DNA from: Rhodococcus pseudokoreensis
GTDB lineage: Bacteria > Actinomycetota > Actinomycetes > Mycobacteriales > Mycobacteriaceae
Assembly (NCBI RefSeq): GCF_017068395.1
Contig: NZ_CP070614.1
Span: 248,001 to 312,000, forward strand
DNA length: 64,000 nt
Direction: 5' to 3'
Positions 52,088 through 61,134 of this stretch are shown here, one piece after another. Position 1 is the stretch's first letter. Every line of letters begins with the position of its first letter. The position numbers and the translations under genes were made by a program. Below the pieces are notes generated by a model. It searched no databases. It saw nothing but the letters and a program-made list of their open reading frames with translations, and was not told the DNA's origin.

Positions 52088-53503
52088 ATGGCCCCACACC
52101 AACCCGAACTGACCGAAGATGGTCTTTCTCGCGGCCTGAACGCCCGACACATCCGCATGATCGCGATCGGAGGGGCGATCGGCGTGGGACTGTTTCTGGG
52201 ATCGGGCAAAGGCATCAACTTCGCCGGCCCGGCCCTCATCGCGGTGTACGCGATCACCGGATTCTTCATCTTCATCGTCATGCGAGCACTCGGCGAACTA
52301 CTGATGTACCGGCCCGTTACCGGAAGCTTCGCCGCATACGCGAGAGAATTCCTCGGCCCGTCCTACGGATTCATCACCGGGTGGGGCTACTGGCTCACCT
52401 GGACAATAATCGGAATGGCAGAACTCACTGCCGCGGGCATCTTCGTCAAGTTCTGGTTGCCGTCGATTCCGCAGTATCTGACCGCGTTGGTTGCCCTTGT
52501 CGCGATTATGGCGCTGAACCTGGCGAGAGTCGGCTTTTTCGGCGAAGCCGAATTCTGGTTCGCCTCCATCAAGATTGTCACCATCCTCGCGCTGATCATC
52601 GGCGGTGCGTGCGCATTGATCTTCAACCTCGGCACTGCCGGGCGAGATGGTTCCATCGAGAATCTCTGGTCTCACGGTGGCCTCGCGCCGCAAGGCTTGC
52701 TCGCCGTTCTGCTGGCCTTCCAGATCGTCGTCTTCTCCTACCAAGGTGTGGAACTGATCGGTATGACCGCGGCCGAGACCAGCAACCGAGAAAAAGTTCT
52801 TCCCAAGGCAATCAACTCCATTCCCTGGCGAATCGGGATCTTCTACGTTGGAACGCTCATCGTGTTGCTCTCGCTCTTCCCGTGGGACCAGTTCAGCGCC
52901 AACGAGAGCCCTTTCGTCAAGGGCTTCGCTCAACTCGGTCTACCGGCGGCCGCGTCTGTCATGAACTTCGTGGTCCTCGCCTCGGCACTCTCGTCATGCA
53001 GTGCCGGCCTCTACAGCAACGGCAGACTGCTCAAGAAGCTCGCCTCAGACGGCATGGCGCCCGCCCGGTTCCGCAAGACCAACAAGGATCACGTGCCTGC
53101 CGCCTCGATCCTGGCATCGGGTGCTGTCATGCTGATCGGTGTAGTGGTAAACGCCATCGTCCCGGAGAAAGCCTTCTCGTACATCTCGGCCGTCGCCACC
53201 ATCGGCGGCATCTGGTGCTGGGGAATTATCGTTGTGTGCCATCTCGTATACCGATCGCGAGTGGCAGCCGGGGTGGCCGCTCCGAGTCCGTTCCGTCTGC
53301 CCTTCGCCAAGCCTTTGTGCTGGGCCACACTGGTCTTCTTCGCGTTCGTGACGGTCTTGCTGGCGTTCGACGAAAGCCAAAGGGTCGCTCTCTATGCGGT
53401 TCCGATTTGGGCTGCCGTTCTGCTGATCGGATACCGTGCCTCCCGTTTCCGCCACGCGGTCGACGAACCACAACAGGTCGGTTGGTCGCTGTCCAAGCGG
53501 TGA
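52088..53503 (+). CDS. Amino-acid permease, APC family
   Basis: 471 residues with about 12 membrane segments, ATG 52088 after AGAAGGAAG (an in-frame ATG at 52013 lies within the operator and is less likely). The first helix has IAIGGAIGVGLFLGSG (about 27-40), the substrate-binding glycine motif of amino-acid permeases, and the family segment GELLMYRPVTGSFAAYAREF follows. It is a proton-driven importer. The GntR-type palindrome upstream ties it to acdS, so ACC or a similar small amino acid is the likely substrate. Confidence 0.9.
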   Translation: MAPHQPELTEDGLSRGLNARHIRMIAIGGAIGVGLFLGSGKGINFAGPALIAVYAITGFFIFIVMRALGELLMYRPVTGSFAAYAREFLGPSYGFITGWGYWLTWTIIGMAELTAAGIFVKFWLPSIPQYLTALVALVAIMALNLARVGFFGEAEFWFASIKIVTILALIIGGACALIFNLGTAGRDGSIENLWSHGGLAPQGLLAVLLAFQIVVFSYQGVELIGMTAAETSNREKVLPKAINSIPWRIGIFYVGTLIVLLSLFPWDQFSANESPFVKGFAQLGLPAAASVMNFVVLASALSSCSAGLYSNGRLLKKLASDGMAPARFRKTNKDHVPAASILASGAVMLIGVVVNAIVPEKAFSYISAVATIGGIWCWGIIVVCHLVYRSRVAAGVAAPSPFRLPFAKPLCWATLVFFAFVTVLLAFDESQRVALYAVPIWAAVLLIGYRASRFRHAVDEPQQVGWSLSKR

Positions 53504-53609
53504 CATCGGCCGGGCGCGGAGCCAAGCCGTCCGCCGCCCGCGCTCACGATTGATCGCAGCATTGGTCACCATCGAGTGACCGACAGCGAGTGCGGGATGG
53601 GCTAGACCA

Positions 53610-53639
53610 GTGCCGGGCGCGGCTCACCGCGCCCGGCAC
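53610..53639. terminator. Perfect 13-bp hairpin after the permease
   Basis: GTGCCGGGCGCGG, loop CTCA, CCGCGCCCGGCAC. It lies 107 bases after the permease stop and before the convergent gene end at 53720; it may serve both. Confidence 0.75.
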
Positions 53640-53719
53640 GTCTGTTGCTGCTTCGCACCCAGAACTTCGTGGGCCCGATTCCTGCCGTCGGTAGGCATCT
53701 TTCAGGATGGTCACTTCGG

Positions 53720-54088
53720 TCACCTCGAGCTTGGTGCGTCGATTCCGAGCGAGAACTGTGCCTCCTCGAGTGTCAGGCCATCACGTGCGATCTCTCCCGA
53801 AACTTCGAATCTGCAGCGAAGCCCAGCGCCCTCTTCCACCCATCGAATAACGATCCCTCGGGAAGAGGCTACGTCGGCCATTCGCTCCTGTAGGCGCAGA
53901 CGCTCGACAACCTGCTCGAGCCGGATCGCGGCGATAAGCAGGCGCGATTCGCGGGTGGCGCAGTCCGCGGCGTCGTCTCGTAGCATGACCCAAAGGGACT
54001 CCGACACCGGCAAATTGACCGGACGAGGCAATCCATGAACGAGTTCTTCGTCATTCTCGGTGATCCGGCGAGGGACGATCGGGTCCAT
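53720..54088 (-). CDS. Hypothetical protein downstream of an MFS carrier
   Basis: 122 residues, ATG 54088 preceded by AAGGAGAACG. No family that I know. It is acidic and mostly alpha/beta (VSESLWVMLRDDAADCATRE, SRLLIAAIRLEQVVERLRLQ, RFEVSGEIARDGLTLEEAQF). No signal or membrane segment. It is the last gene after the MFS carrier and M20 peptidase on the minus strand, so it probably belongs to their operon; the gap to the carrier is 189 bases. Confidence 0.65.
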   Translation of the reverse strand: MDPIVPRRITENDEELVHGLPRPVNLPVSESLWVMLRDDAADCATRESRLLIAAIRLEQVVERLRLQERMADVASSRGIVIRWVEEGAGLRCRFEVSGEIARDGLTLEEAQFSLGIDAPSSR

Positions 54089-54277
54089 CGTTCTCCTTGG
54101 AGAGCGTAACGGTATTCTGGAAGGTGCAGCGGGTCGCGACAACCGTGATCGAGGGACCATATCGTCCTTGTCGCGTGTGCGACGCAACGGCACCCCAACA
54201 CCCTGTACCGCGTCCTGCGGTTCAAGGCGGACGCGGTACAAGGCGACGGAACATCTTGTGATGGACGGTCGGTTGGA

Positions 54278-55564
54278 CTAGCGAATCGCTCGGAATTTGA
54301 AACCGGAGACGAGGGCTATGATGCTGATTCCGGCCAGAAGTGCCAGGTAATAGCCTGGCGCGACCGGTTGTCCGGTCGCCTGAATCAGGAATGCGGTGAC
54401 CATCGGAGTGAAACCGCCGAAGATCGCGACCGTGGTGTTGTAGCTGAACGACAGGCCCGTCGCTCTGGTATGTACTGGGAACGCGTCGGACATCACGGAT
54501 GGTAGCGCACCGAAGTACGCGGCCTTCATCGCTCCGAGGGCGATCATCACCAGGCAGAGTACGAGGAATGACTTCGCGGCGATCAACCACATAAAGAGCG
54601 GAATGACGGTCACTGCGATGACGACGGCCGCTGGAATCATGATGTTCAGTCGTCCGTATCGGTCGGATAGGTGTCCGACCACCGGTGTTGCGAAGGTGAG
54701 GATTGATCCCGTAATCACCAGCGAGATGAAGGAGGTGGACTGTGAGAGTCCGAGTTCCTTGATTCCGTAGGTCGGCATGTATTGCATGGTGAAGTTCAAG
54801 GCTGTCGAGATGGCAAGTGATCCGCCCGCGATGACGATGCTCAGCTTTTGGGTGCGGAACAGGGTGCGGATCGGTTGTGGCTGTGTCGATGGGTCGCGTT
54901 CGACGGGGACTTCCTCGACCACCCGACGGATGATGTACCCCACTGGTCCTACGAGAAGTCCGAAGATGAAGGGAATCCGCCATCCCCACGAGTTCATATC
55001 GTCTTCATTGAGTACCGCGGTCAGGCCCGCGACGAAGATGGCTGCGAAGGTGATCCCGAGGCCCTGGCTGGCGAACTGGAAGCTTCCGAAGAAGCCACGA
55101 CGCTTGCCGTTCTGGGCGATCAAAAAGGATGTTGCAGCGCCGAATTCGCCTCCGGCGGAGAACCCTTGGATCAGCCGGGCCAGAATGATTCCCAACGGCG
55201 CCAGAATGCCGATCTTGTCGTGGCCGGGCATGAACGCGATCAATGCGGTACCCACGACCATGAGCCGAATTGTGAGCATCAGACCCTTTTTCAGGCCATT
55301 GCGGTCCGAGTAGGACCCGATGATCAGTCCGCCCAGCGGCCGGACCAAGTACGAAACGCCGAAAACGGCGAAGGTCTGAATGAGCTGGATCGATTCGCTC
55401 TCGGATGGAAAGAAGTTGTGACCTATGTAGATCGCCAGGAGCGCATAGATAGTCATGTCGAACCACTCGAGTGCGTTCCCGATAGTCGCGGCTGCAATGC
55501 CGCGCGTCCGCGAAACGTTGCGCGCCGCTGACTGTGGTGGTTCTGTTGCCTGATTGCTTACCAT
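54278..55564 (-). CDS. MFS transporter, metabolite:H+ symporter family
   Basis: 428 residues, ATG 55564 after GGAGGTCGTA. Twelve membrane segments. Metabolite:H+ symporter signatures: AAATIGNALEWFDMTIYALL in the first helix, RPLGGLIIGSYSDRNGLKKG between helices 2 and 3, and GFSAGGEFGAATSFL in helix 4-5. This family (KgtP, ProP, ShiA relatives) takes up organic acids, betaines or similar solutes with protons. Its start is 28 bases after the M20 peptidase stop, so the two are one transcription unit. Confidence 0.9.
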   Translation of the reverse strand: MVSNQATEPPQSAARNVSRTRGIAAATIGNALEWFDMTIYALLAIYIGHNFFPSESESIQLIQTFAVFGVSYLVRPLGGLIIGSYSDRNGLKKGLMLTIRLMVVGTALIAFMPGHDKIGILAPLGIILARLIQGFSAGGEFGAATSFLIAQNGKRRGFFGSFQFASQGLGITFAAIFVAGLTAVLNEDDMNSWGWRIPFIFGLLVGPVGYIIRRVVEEVPVERDPSTQPQPIRTLFRTQKLSIVIAGGSLAISTALNFTMQYMPTYGIKELGLSQSTSFISLVITGSILTFATPVVGHLSDRYGRLNIMIPAAVVIAVTVIPLFMWLIAAKSFLVLCLVMIALGAMKAAYFGALPSVMSDAFPVHTRATGLSFSYNTTVAIFGGFTPMVTAFLIQATGQPVAPGYYLALLAGISIIALVSGFKFRAIR

Positions 55565-55592
55565 TACGACCTCCGGTTGAATGATTCTCGGT

Positions 55593-57023
55593 TCACGCGC
55601 TCTCGACAAGATCCCGAAGGGAAGGGACGCCGCTGTCCCGAGGGGCACCGAGATCGAAGAAGAGCCCAGCGGCGATGCGGAGACCCTCCCGCGCGACCCG
55701 GGCGAGCATGTGCTCGTTCGGGGAGTGCTGAAGACACCCCGGGTAGGAATGTGGAACCCAGATCGTGGGTAGACCGAGCGTGGATTCGAAGACGCTGTTC
55801 GGGAGCGATCCACCGAAGTTGGGCAGGATCGCCGGTGTTGTCCCCGTGGTGCGCTGGATCGAGTCACTGGCCCAACCGACCCACGGGTTGGTCGGGTCCG
55901 TGCGGCTTGCTTCATAGCGGGTCAGTGTGCGGACCGAGACCATGGGGAAGCCGCAACTATCGAGATGAGAGCGGAGTGTGGATTCGATGTCGTCGACGTG
56001 TGTGCCCACCACGTATCGCAGTTGAAGAACGGCACGCGCTGCGCCGGGTATCGCGTTGACGGGATCGGCGGTGTTCCCGGCGCTCATGGCGAGCACCTCG
56101 AGGGTGTTCGCGCCGTAGACGCGCTCGGCGGCCGTCAAGGAGGTGTCGGCCCAGTCCTCGTCGAGATCGGGATCGTGTTCCTCCGTGACAACCTTGACGT
56201 TGGCAAGGGCATCGCGAACCGAACGTGGTATCCCTTCAGCCGGGAGCAATTCGCTCAGTTGTATTCGACCGTGTCCGTCGACGAGAGATCCGATTGCGGC
56301 GGCGAGGGTCGTCGCGGGATTTCGCAATAGGCCACCCCAGTTACCCGAGTGATAGTCGCCGGCCCTCAGATCGACGGCGAGTTCGAACCCGATACCGCCT
56401 CGGTTTCCGAGAAAGAGGGTGGGAGTGTCTGCCGCCAACCGGGGACCGTCTGAGGCGAGGAAGACGTCTGCTGCAAGCTCTTCCGCGTGGGCTGCCGCGA
56501 ATTCGTCGAGAGAAGGTGAACCGATTTCCTCCCCGCATTCGAACAAGAATTTGAGGTTGAAACCCAGGTGTCCGCGTTCTTCGAGTACTAAGCGAAGGGC
56601 TGTCAGATTGATCCAGTGCTGGCCCTTGTTGTCCGCGATGCCGCGCCCATACCAGTAGTCCCCGTCAGCGTCGAGGACCCAAGGATCGCGCGCCGCGGCC
56701 CACTGGCCTGATTGTCCGGGCACGACATCGGCATGACCGTAGAGCAACAGTGTCGGCAGGCTCTCGCCCTCGCAGCGTGTGCCGATGAGAAATGAGTTGC
56801 CACTTCCGCGCCAGTTGTCGTAGCGCGCGACCGCTGCCCCGAGAGCTTCCAATGCGGGCGTAAGCACCTCTCCTAGGTATGCGCTTAGCGCAAGGCGCCC
56901 GCTTTCGGTTGAGCTTTCGGTGGGATACGAGATCAGGCGCGTCAAATCCTGGAAGAAGTCGTCCGAATCCGCGTGAAGTGCGGCTTTGTTGAGAATGTCT
57001 GTTCGCAAGGTATTTTTCCTCAC
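55593..57023 (-). CDS. M20-family metallopeptidase/amidohydrolase
   Basis: 476 residues from GTG 57023, chosen because the upstream residues lack family character; the exact start is uncertain. Metal-site motifs: His in LLYGHADVVPG, Asp in GIADNKGQHW, Glu-Glu in ECGEEIGSPS, a dimerisation domain in the middle (GDYHSGNWGGLLRNP), and the final His in QHSPNEHMLAR. Enzymes of this group cleave dipeptides or N-acyl amino acids in the cytoplasm. It is cotranscribed with an MFS carrier and divergent from a LysR regulator, so substrate import and hydrolysis appear linked. Confidence 0.88.
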   Translation of the reverse strand: MRKNTLRTDILNKAALHADSDDFFQDLTRLISYPTESSTESGRLALSAYLGEVLTPALEALGAAVARYDNWRGSGNSFLIGTRCEGESLPTLLLYGHADVVPGQSGQWAAARDPWVLDADGDYWYGRGIADNKGQHWINLTALRLVLEERGHLGFNLKFLFECGEEIGSPSLDEFAAAHAEELAADVFLASDGPRLAADTPTLFLGNRGGIGFELAVDLRAGDYHSGNWGGLLRNPATTLAAAIGSLVDGHGRIQLSELLPAEGIPRSVRDALANVKVVTEEHDPDLDEDWADTSLTAAERVYGANTLEVLAMSAGNTADPVNAIPGAARAVLQLRYVVGTHVDDIESTLRSHLDSCGFPMVSVRTLTRYEASRTDPTNPWVGWASDSIQRTTGTTPAILPNFGGSLPNSVFESTLGLPTIWVPHSYPGCLQHSPNEHMLARVAREGLRIAAGLFFDLGAPRDSGVPSLRDLVESA

Positions 57024-57172
57024 AGCGAGCGGATGAATATTGGTCGATCCTAAGAGCGTGAACCACGCCCTGACCAGTATCATTTTCGCTAACAGGTTTG
57101 CGTTCAAGGCAACACAGAGTCTTACGTTCGGGCAACCGCCCGGACACGTGTTCGTAATCGGAGGAGGTAAGG

Positions 57173-58066
57173 ATGAATCTGCTGACGACGGCGCTGGTGT
57201 ACTTCCACGAGGTCTCGCGTACCGGTTCGATCAGCGAGGCGGCACTAGCTCAGCACGTCTCTCCCTCGGCGATCAGCCGCCAGATCAGCCAACTCGAAGC
57301 AGCCGTAGGGACAAAACTTTTCGAGCGACAGCCACGCGGGATGTCCCTCACAGACGCAGGTCTACTGTTGCTGTCTTTCACCCGTCGAGCGGAATCCGAA
57401 GGGGCGGCACTAATCGAGCGACTCGCCACGTTTCAAAGCCTCAGCTCGACAGTGATCAAGATTGTCAGCTCCGAAGGCCTCGCAAGATACAAGGTTCCGG
57501 CGGCGATCGCGGCGGTGTGCGCCAAATTCGACGGCGTCAGCTTCAAACTCGACGTCATGCCCTCCGAAGAGGCAACACGGCGGGTAGTGGACGGCGACGT
57601 GGATGTCGGTGTCGTCTTCACCTCCGGCTTGGATCGCGGCGTGCTGGTCGAGCATTCCGTTCCGATGCCGGTGTACGCGGCAGTCTCGGTCGACCATCCG
57701 CTCGCGGACAAACAGACCATCACCCTGGCTGAGCTCTGCCAGTGCAAGCTTGCGTTGCCGGACAGGGGAGTCAGCCAGCGAGATCTATTCGATCTCGCCG
57801 TGCAAGTGGAGCAACTGAATCCGGAGATCGTACTGATCTGCGACCAAGTGAACCCGATTCTCGAGTTCGCTCGTTCCGGAGTAGGTGCCACACTGGTCTC
57901 GCGCGCTGTGGTCCCGCGGGGAAGCGATGAAGGTTTGGCACTGATCACGATTGACCACCCCGCGTTTCAGCGCCGCGAGGGACAGATTCAGACGATGCCT
58001 GGACGAACACAATCGCCGCTTCTGACTGTCTTCATCTCGGAGATGACGGCGCATCTTGCAGGATGA
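57173..58066 (+). CDS. LysR-family transcriptional regulator
   Basis: 297 residues, ATG 57173 after GGAGGAGGTAAGG. Winged HTH at about 5-62 (FHEVSRTGSISEAALAQHVS, AISRQISQLEAAVGTKLFER) and a periplasmic-binding-like effector domain at about 90-295 (VDGDVDVGVVFTSGLDRGVL). It is divergent from the M20 peptidase/MFS operon across 149 bases and presumably controls it. Confidence 0.92.
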   Translation: MNLLTTALVYFHEVSRTGSISEAALAQHVSPSAISRQISQLEAAVGTKLFERQPRGMSLTDAGLLLLSFTRRAESEGAALIERLATFQSLSSTVIKIVSSEGLARYKVPAAIAAVCAKFDGVSFKLDVMPSEEATRRVVDGDVDVGVVFTSGLDRGVLVEHSVPMPVYAAVSVDHPLADKQTITLAELCQCKLALPDRGVSQRDLFDLAVQVEQLNPEIVLICDQVNPILEFARSGVGATLVSRAVVPRGSDEGLALITIDHPAFQRREGQIQTMPGRTQSPLLTVFISEMTAHLAG

Positions 58067-58193
58067 GAGGAATCGTGTCGGCTCAGCACCGCCTCGGTCG
58101 ATGGTGGTCACTTCCTAGCGGAACTCCGTTTCGGAGTCGTCGCTCCCGCGGCCGTAAACAGTGTGGTCGGCTTCGTGCTGTCGGGCCCGTCTG

Positions 58194-58826
58194 TCAGAAG
58201 GCCGGGATGACAACGTCACCGGTTGTGCATCCTGACCGGTCCAGCAGCCAGCCGATTCGCTTGGGGGTCGCAAAGGCGACGGCGCTGTCGAGGAACCGCA
58301 GCGATGGCTGTGCCTCGGCCACCTTCTTCTCGATACGAAGTAGGTCCTTCACGGATCGCGCCCAGACGATGAACATAAAGTTCGATTCACCCGTGGTCGA
58401 GAAGCATCCGCGCATCTCGGGGATGGATTGAAGCAGACCTGCGGTTTCACTGGCGTGGTCGGGGCGCACCCGGCAGAACCAGGTGCAGCTGATCGGCCAG
58501 CGGGAACTTTCCTGCGATATCTCGCAGCGAAACTTCATGATCCGGGACCCGGCCAGCCGGGCGAATTGACGCCGCACGGTAGCCGGATTGCGTCGGGTCA
58601 ACCGGGCCAGTTCGGCAAAGCCGAGTCGGCCATCGTGAGCGAGAGGGTCGATCAGCGCAGTGTCCACGGCACTGACCGAGGTCGGGACGGTTGGCGCGGG
58701 CGGCTCGATCCGGCCCACGGCCAGTGCCTGGCCCCGGCTGAGCGCGTCCAGTCGCCAGTCGCTCGCCTCCAGATGGATGTCGGTGACCAGGCTCGTGCGG
58801 TGCCTCGCACCATGGACGGCCGGCAT
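58194..58826 (-). pseudogene. 5'-truncated Lrp/AsnC-family regulator (second half of a two-unit protein)
   Basis: 210 codons from ATG 58826 encode the end of a first sensor domain, a HTH (DTALIDPLAHDGRLGFAELA, RLTRRNPATVRRQFARLAGS) and a second sensor half (SCTWFCRVRPDHASETAGLL, GCFSTTGESNFMFIVWARSV). In-frame sense continues upstream to about 58875 (GEIAWLSEHVGANLMPAVHG), where a TAG cuts it off. The first HTH of the two-unit Lrp design is missing. It is therefore probably a remnant, or a shortened regulator that starts at 58826. Confidence 0.65.
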
Positions 58827-58962
58827 CAGATTCGCACCGACATGCTCTGACAGCCAGGCGATCTCACCGGCGGGCAGCTACCACCAGGCCTAAGACGGAA
58901 CCGAACCGTGAGCACCCGTCACCGGCCCACACCTTCCCGAACCAGCAGGGAAGCGTCCCGAC

Positions 58963-59916
58963 ATGACCACCACCTCCACCGCCCGACGCGACATCGCCGT
59001 CGTCGGGGAATCCCTCATCGACATCACACTCAATGCTGACGGCAACTGCCGCGAACGTGTCGGCGGCAACCCCGCCGCCCTCGCGCGGAGCCTCGGCCGG
59101 CTCGGAATAGTCACCACGCTGCTGACCACATTCGGCGCCGACCCTCACGGCCGCACCATCAACCACGAACTCACCCGGTGCGGCGTCCGGATAGTCCAGG
59201 CCGGCCATCGCGCCACCCGCACCTCGACAGTGACCGCCCACCCCGACCGACCGGGCGCCCCCACCGTCGACCTTTGCTGGGAACTCGTCCACACCGACGT
59301 CCCCTCGTGTGGTCACCTGCACGTCGGCTCCATCGCCGTCGTCCGAGCACCCGGCGCCGATGACGTGGCACGACTCGTCTCGCGGCAGACCCCGGACACG
59401 ACCATCAGCTACGACGTCAATGTCAGGCCCTCAGCGATGGGCCCCCGGCACATCTCGATCGCACGAATCGACGAGATGATCTCCAGGAGCGATGTCGTCA
59501 AGCTGAGCGATGCGGATCTGGCCTGGCTACGGCCAGGCGAGCGCCACGGTGATGCGATCCGGTGGTTGATGTCTCGGGGCCCGGCGATCGTGGTCGTCAC
59601 CCACGGCTCTGCCGGAGCCACGGGCTACACCAGGAGCGGGTCCGTGCGTGTTCGAGGCCATCGCGTCGACGTGGCCCACGGCGATGAGATAGTGGGGCGA
59701 AACCGACGACCGTCCTGGTTCCCTCGCGATCGCCCGAAGGATTGCGAGTTCGTGCACTGCCTGGTCAACGTGACTACCAGGTCTCGCGGGCTGCAGCAGG
59801 ACCGCACCGCGGTGGTCAGGCCGGCCAGGCCTCGAACAGGGGCCTATTCGAACGTTTCGAAAGGTGTTACGCTTTGTTCGGAAAGAAGGAGGCGTGATGA
59901 CCGCGCAGGCTCTTGA
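58963..59916 (+). pseudogene. PfkB-family sugar kinase with degenerate C-terminus
   Basis: The first ~225 codons are a normal PfkB/ribokinase start (DIAVVGESLIDITLNADGN, RVGGNPAALARSLGRLGIVT, LTTFGADPHG, ISYDVNVRPSAM, VVKLSDADLAWLRPG, IVVVTHGSAGATGY). The C-terminal signature with the catalytic Asp (normally DTVGAGD) is not there: after VRGHRVDVAH the sequence becomes Arg-rich in all frames, with only hints of a broken GAG motif near 59693. The frame runs on into the promoter and start of the next gene. It is therefore most likely inactive. Confidence 0.65.
59847..59861. promoter_or_regulatory. Palindromic site in the toxin-antitoxin promoter
   Basis: Two TTCGAA hexamers, 9 bases apart, surround AACGTT; an AAGGAGG ribosome site follows before the antitoxin ATG at 59897. 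Typical position for an antitoxin operator. Confidence 0.5.
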
Positions 59917-60433
59917 TCAGCAGACATACCTTCCTCACGAGGGTGGGGAGTTGGCCAAGGTATACAGCTTCCTCGATGCACACGAACAGCGCAGCGGCGG
60001 CACGATGCAGCCGCGGTATCTGCTGGTCGGTGCGAACGAACACGACCAGGTCGAGCTTCCTGCTGACGTGCACGCCGCCCTCAAGCAGGTGGTTACGGCA
60101 CTCCAGGCGGGACGGGCGGTCACGATCGCGCCACGCACGACATTGCTCACCACGCAGCAAGCCGCGGATGTACTCGGTGTCAGCCGACCGACGGTGCGAC
60201 GGCTGATCGATGCGGGAGACCTGCCGGCGGAGAAGGTCGGCAATCGCCACCGTCTGTTGCTCAGCGATGTCCTGGCGTACCAGCAGCAGCGCCGGACACG
60301 CCAATACGAGATGCTCGCGGACACCGGGGTCGAAATCTCGGACGAGAATGATCCGGCCGAGGTGGCCCGGCAACTGAAGTCGGCGCGCAAGGCGATCGCC
60401 GAGCGTCGCCGGGCCCGAAGCGCAGACCGGTAG
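59897..60433 (+). CDS. HTH antitoxin (excisionase/MerR-like DNA-binding) of a PIN toxin pair
   Basis: 178 residues, ATG 59897 after AAGGAGG. A MerR-like or excisionase-type HTH lies at about 83-130 (LLTTQQAADVLGVSRPTVRR, LIDAGDLPAEKVGNRHRLLL). The N-terminal 80 residues have no known motif, and the C-terminal helix is charged (VARQLKSARKAIAERRRARS). This protein type commonly precedes a PIN-domain nuclease in actinobacteria and acts as antitoxin and autorepressor. The PIN gene begins 25 bases after its stop. Confidence 0.85.
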   Translation: MTAQALDQQTYLPHEGGELAKVYSFLDAHEQRSGGTMQPRYLLVGANEHDQVELPADVHAALKQVVTALQAGRAVTIAPRTTLLTTQQAADVLGVSRPTVRRLIDAGDLPAEKVGNRHRLLLSDVLAYQQQRRTRQYEMLADTGVEISDENDPAEVARQLKSARKAIAERRRARSADR

Positions 60434-60458
60434 AACTGCCTGCCGATACACTGCGGCG

Positions 60459-61031
60459 ATGTTCGCGGTAGTCCTCGATACGTGTGTGCTCTGGCCGAGC
60501 CTGGAGCGTGATTTCCTGCTGTCTATGGCCGCCGAGGGTCTGTACCGGCCGCTGTGGTCGCAGGTGATTCTCGATGAACTCGAGTATCACGAGGCCCGCA
60601 AGCAACACGAGCGCGGCGCGTCACGTGCGGACGCCGAGGCAGCCGCGCTTAGACTGGTCACGACGATGCGTAATGCGTTCGATGACGCACTGGTCACCGA
60701 ATGGGAAGGCCTCGACGGAACATTCGGGTTGCCAGACCCCGACGACGAGCATGTCGTCGCCGCTGCTCTGGTGGGTGGTGCCGGTGCGATCGTCACGGAG
60801 AACCGGAAGGACTTCCCTTCGGACCGTGTACCGCGACATATCCAGGTGCTGTCCGCGGCACAGTTCGCCGCGGACACCGTGTCGGTATCACCTGCTGCTG
60901 CTCGGCGGGCGATCGAGGAATTGGCGGACCGCTACAACAGACCACCGATGTCCGTTGAACAAATACTGGACGTGCTGGTCTCCCGCTACGGCATGAACGA
61001 AGCGGTGGAGCTGCTACGCGATCGAATGTAA
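60459..61031 (+). CDS. PIN-domain toxin (ribonuclease)
   Basis: 190 residues, ATG 60459. PIN-fold acidic residues: Asp7 in VVLDTCVLWP, Glu in QVILDELEYHE, the Asp cluster in LPDPDDEHVVAAAL, and the conserved Asn/Asp in AIVTENRKDFP. PIN toxins cut RNA with Mg2+ or Mn2+ and are held inactive by the partner antitoxin. The C-terminal ~55 residues (RAIEELADRYNRPPMSVEQI) are an extension found in the HTH-linked subgroup. It is paired with the gene before it. Confidence 0.88.
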   Translation: MFAVVLDTCVLWPSLERDFLLSMAAEGLYRPLWSQVILDELEYHEARKQHERGASRADAEAAALRLVTTMRNAFDDALVTEWEGLDGTFGLPDPDDEHVVAAALVGGAGAIVTENRKDFPSDRVPRHIQVLSAAQFAADTVSVSPAAARRAIEELADRYNRPPMSVEQILDVLVSRYGMNEAVELLRDRM

Positions 61032-61134
61032 TCACGATCTTGCGACAGCCGCGGGCGTGGTGTCTGAGGTGATGAATGTCTATGCATAGGCGGTCGAGAT
61101 CGATGTATAGGAACGAGCAGGGTGGAAGGTCCCT

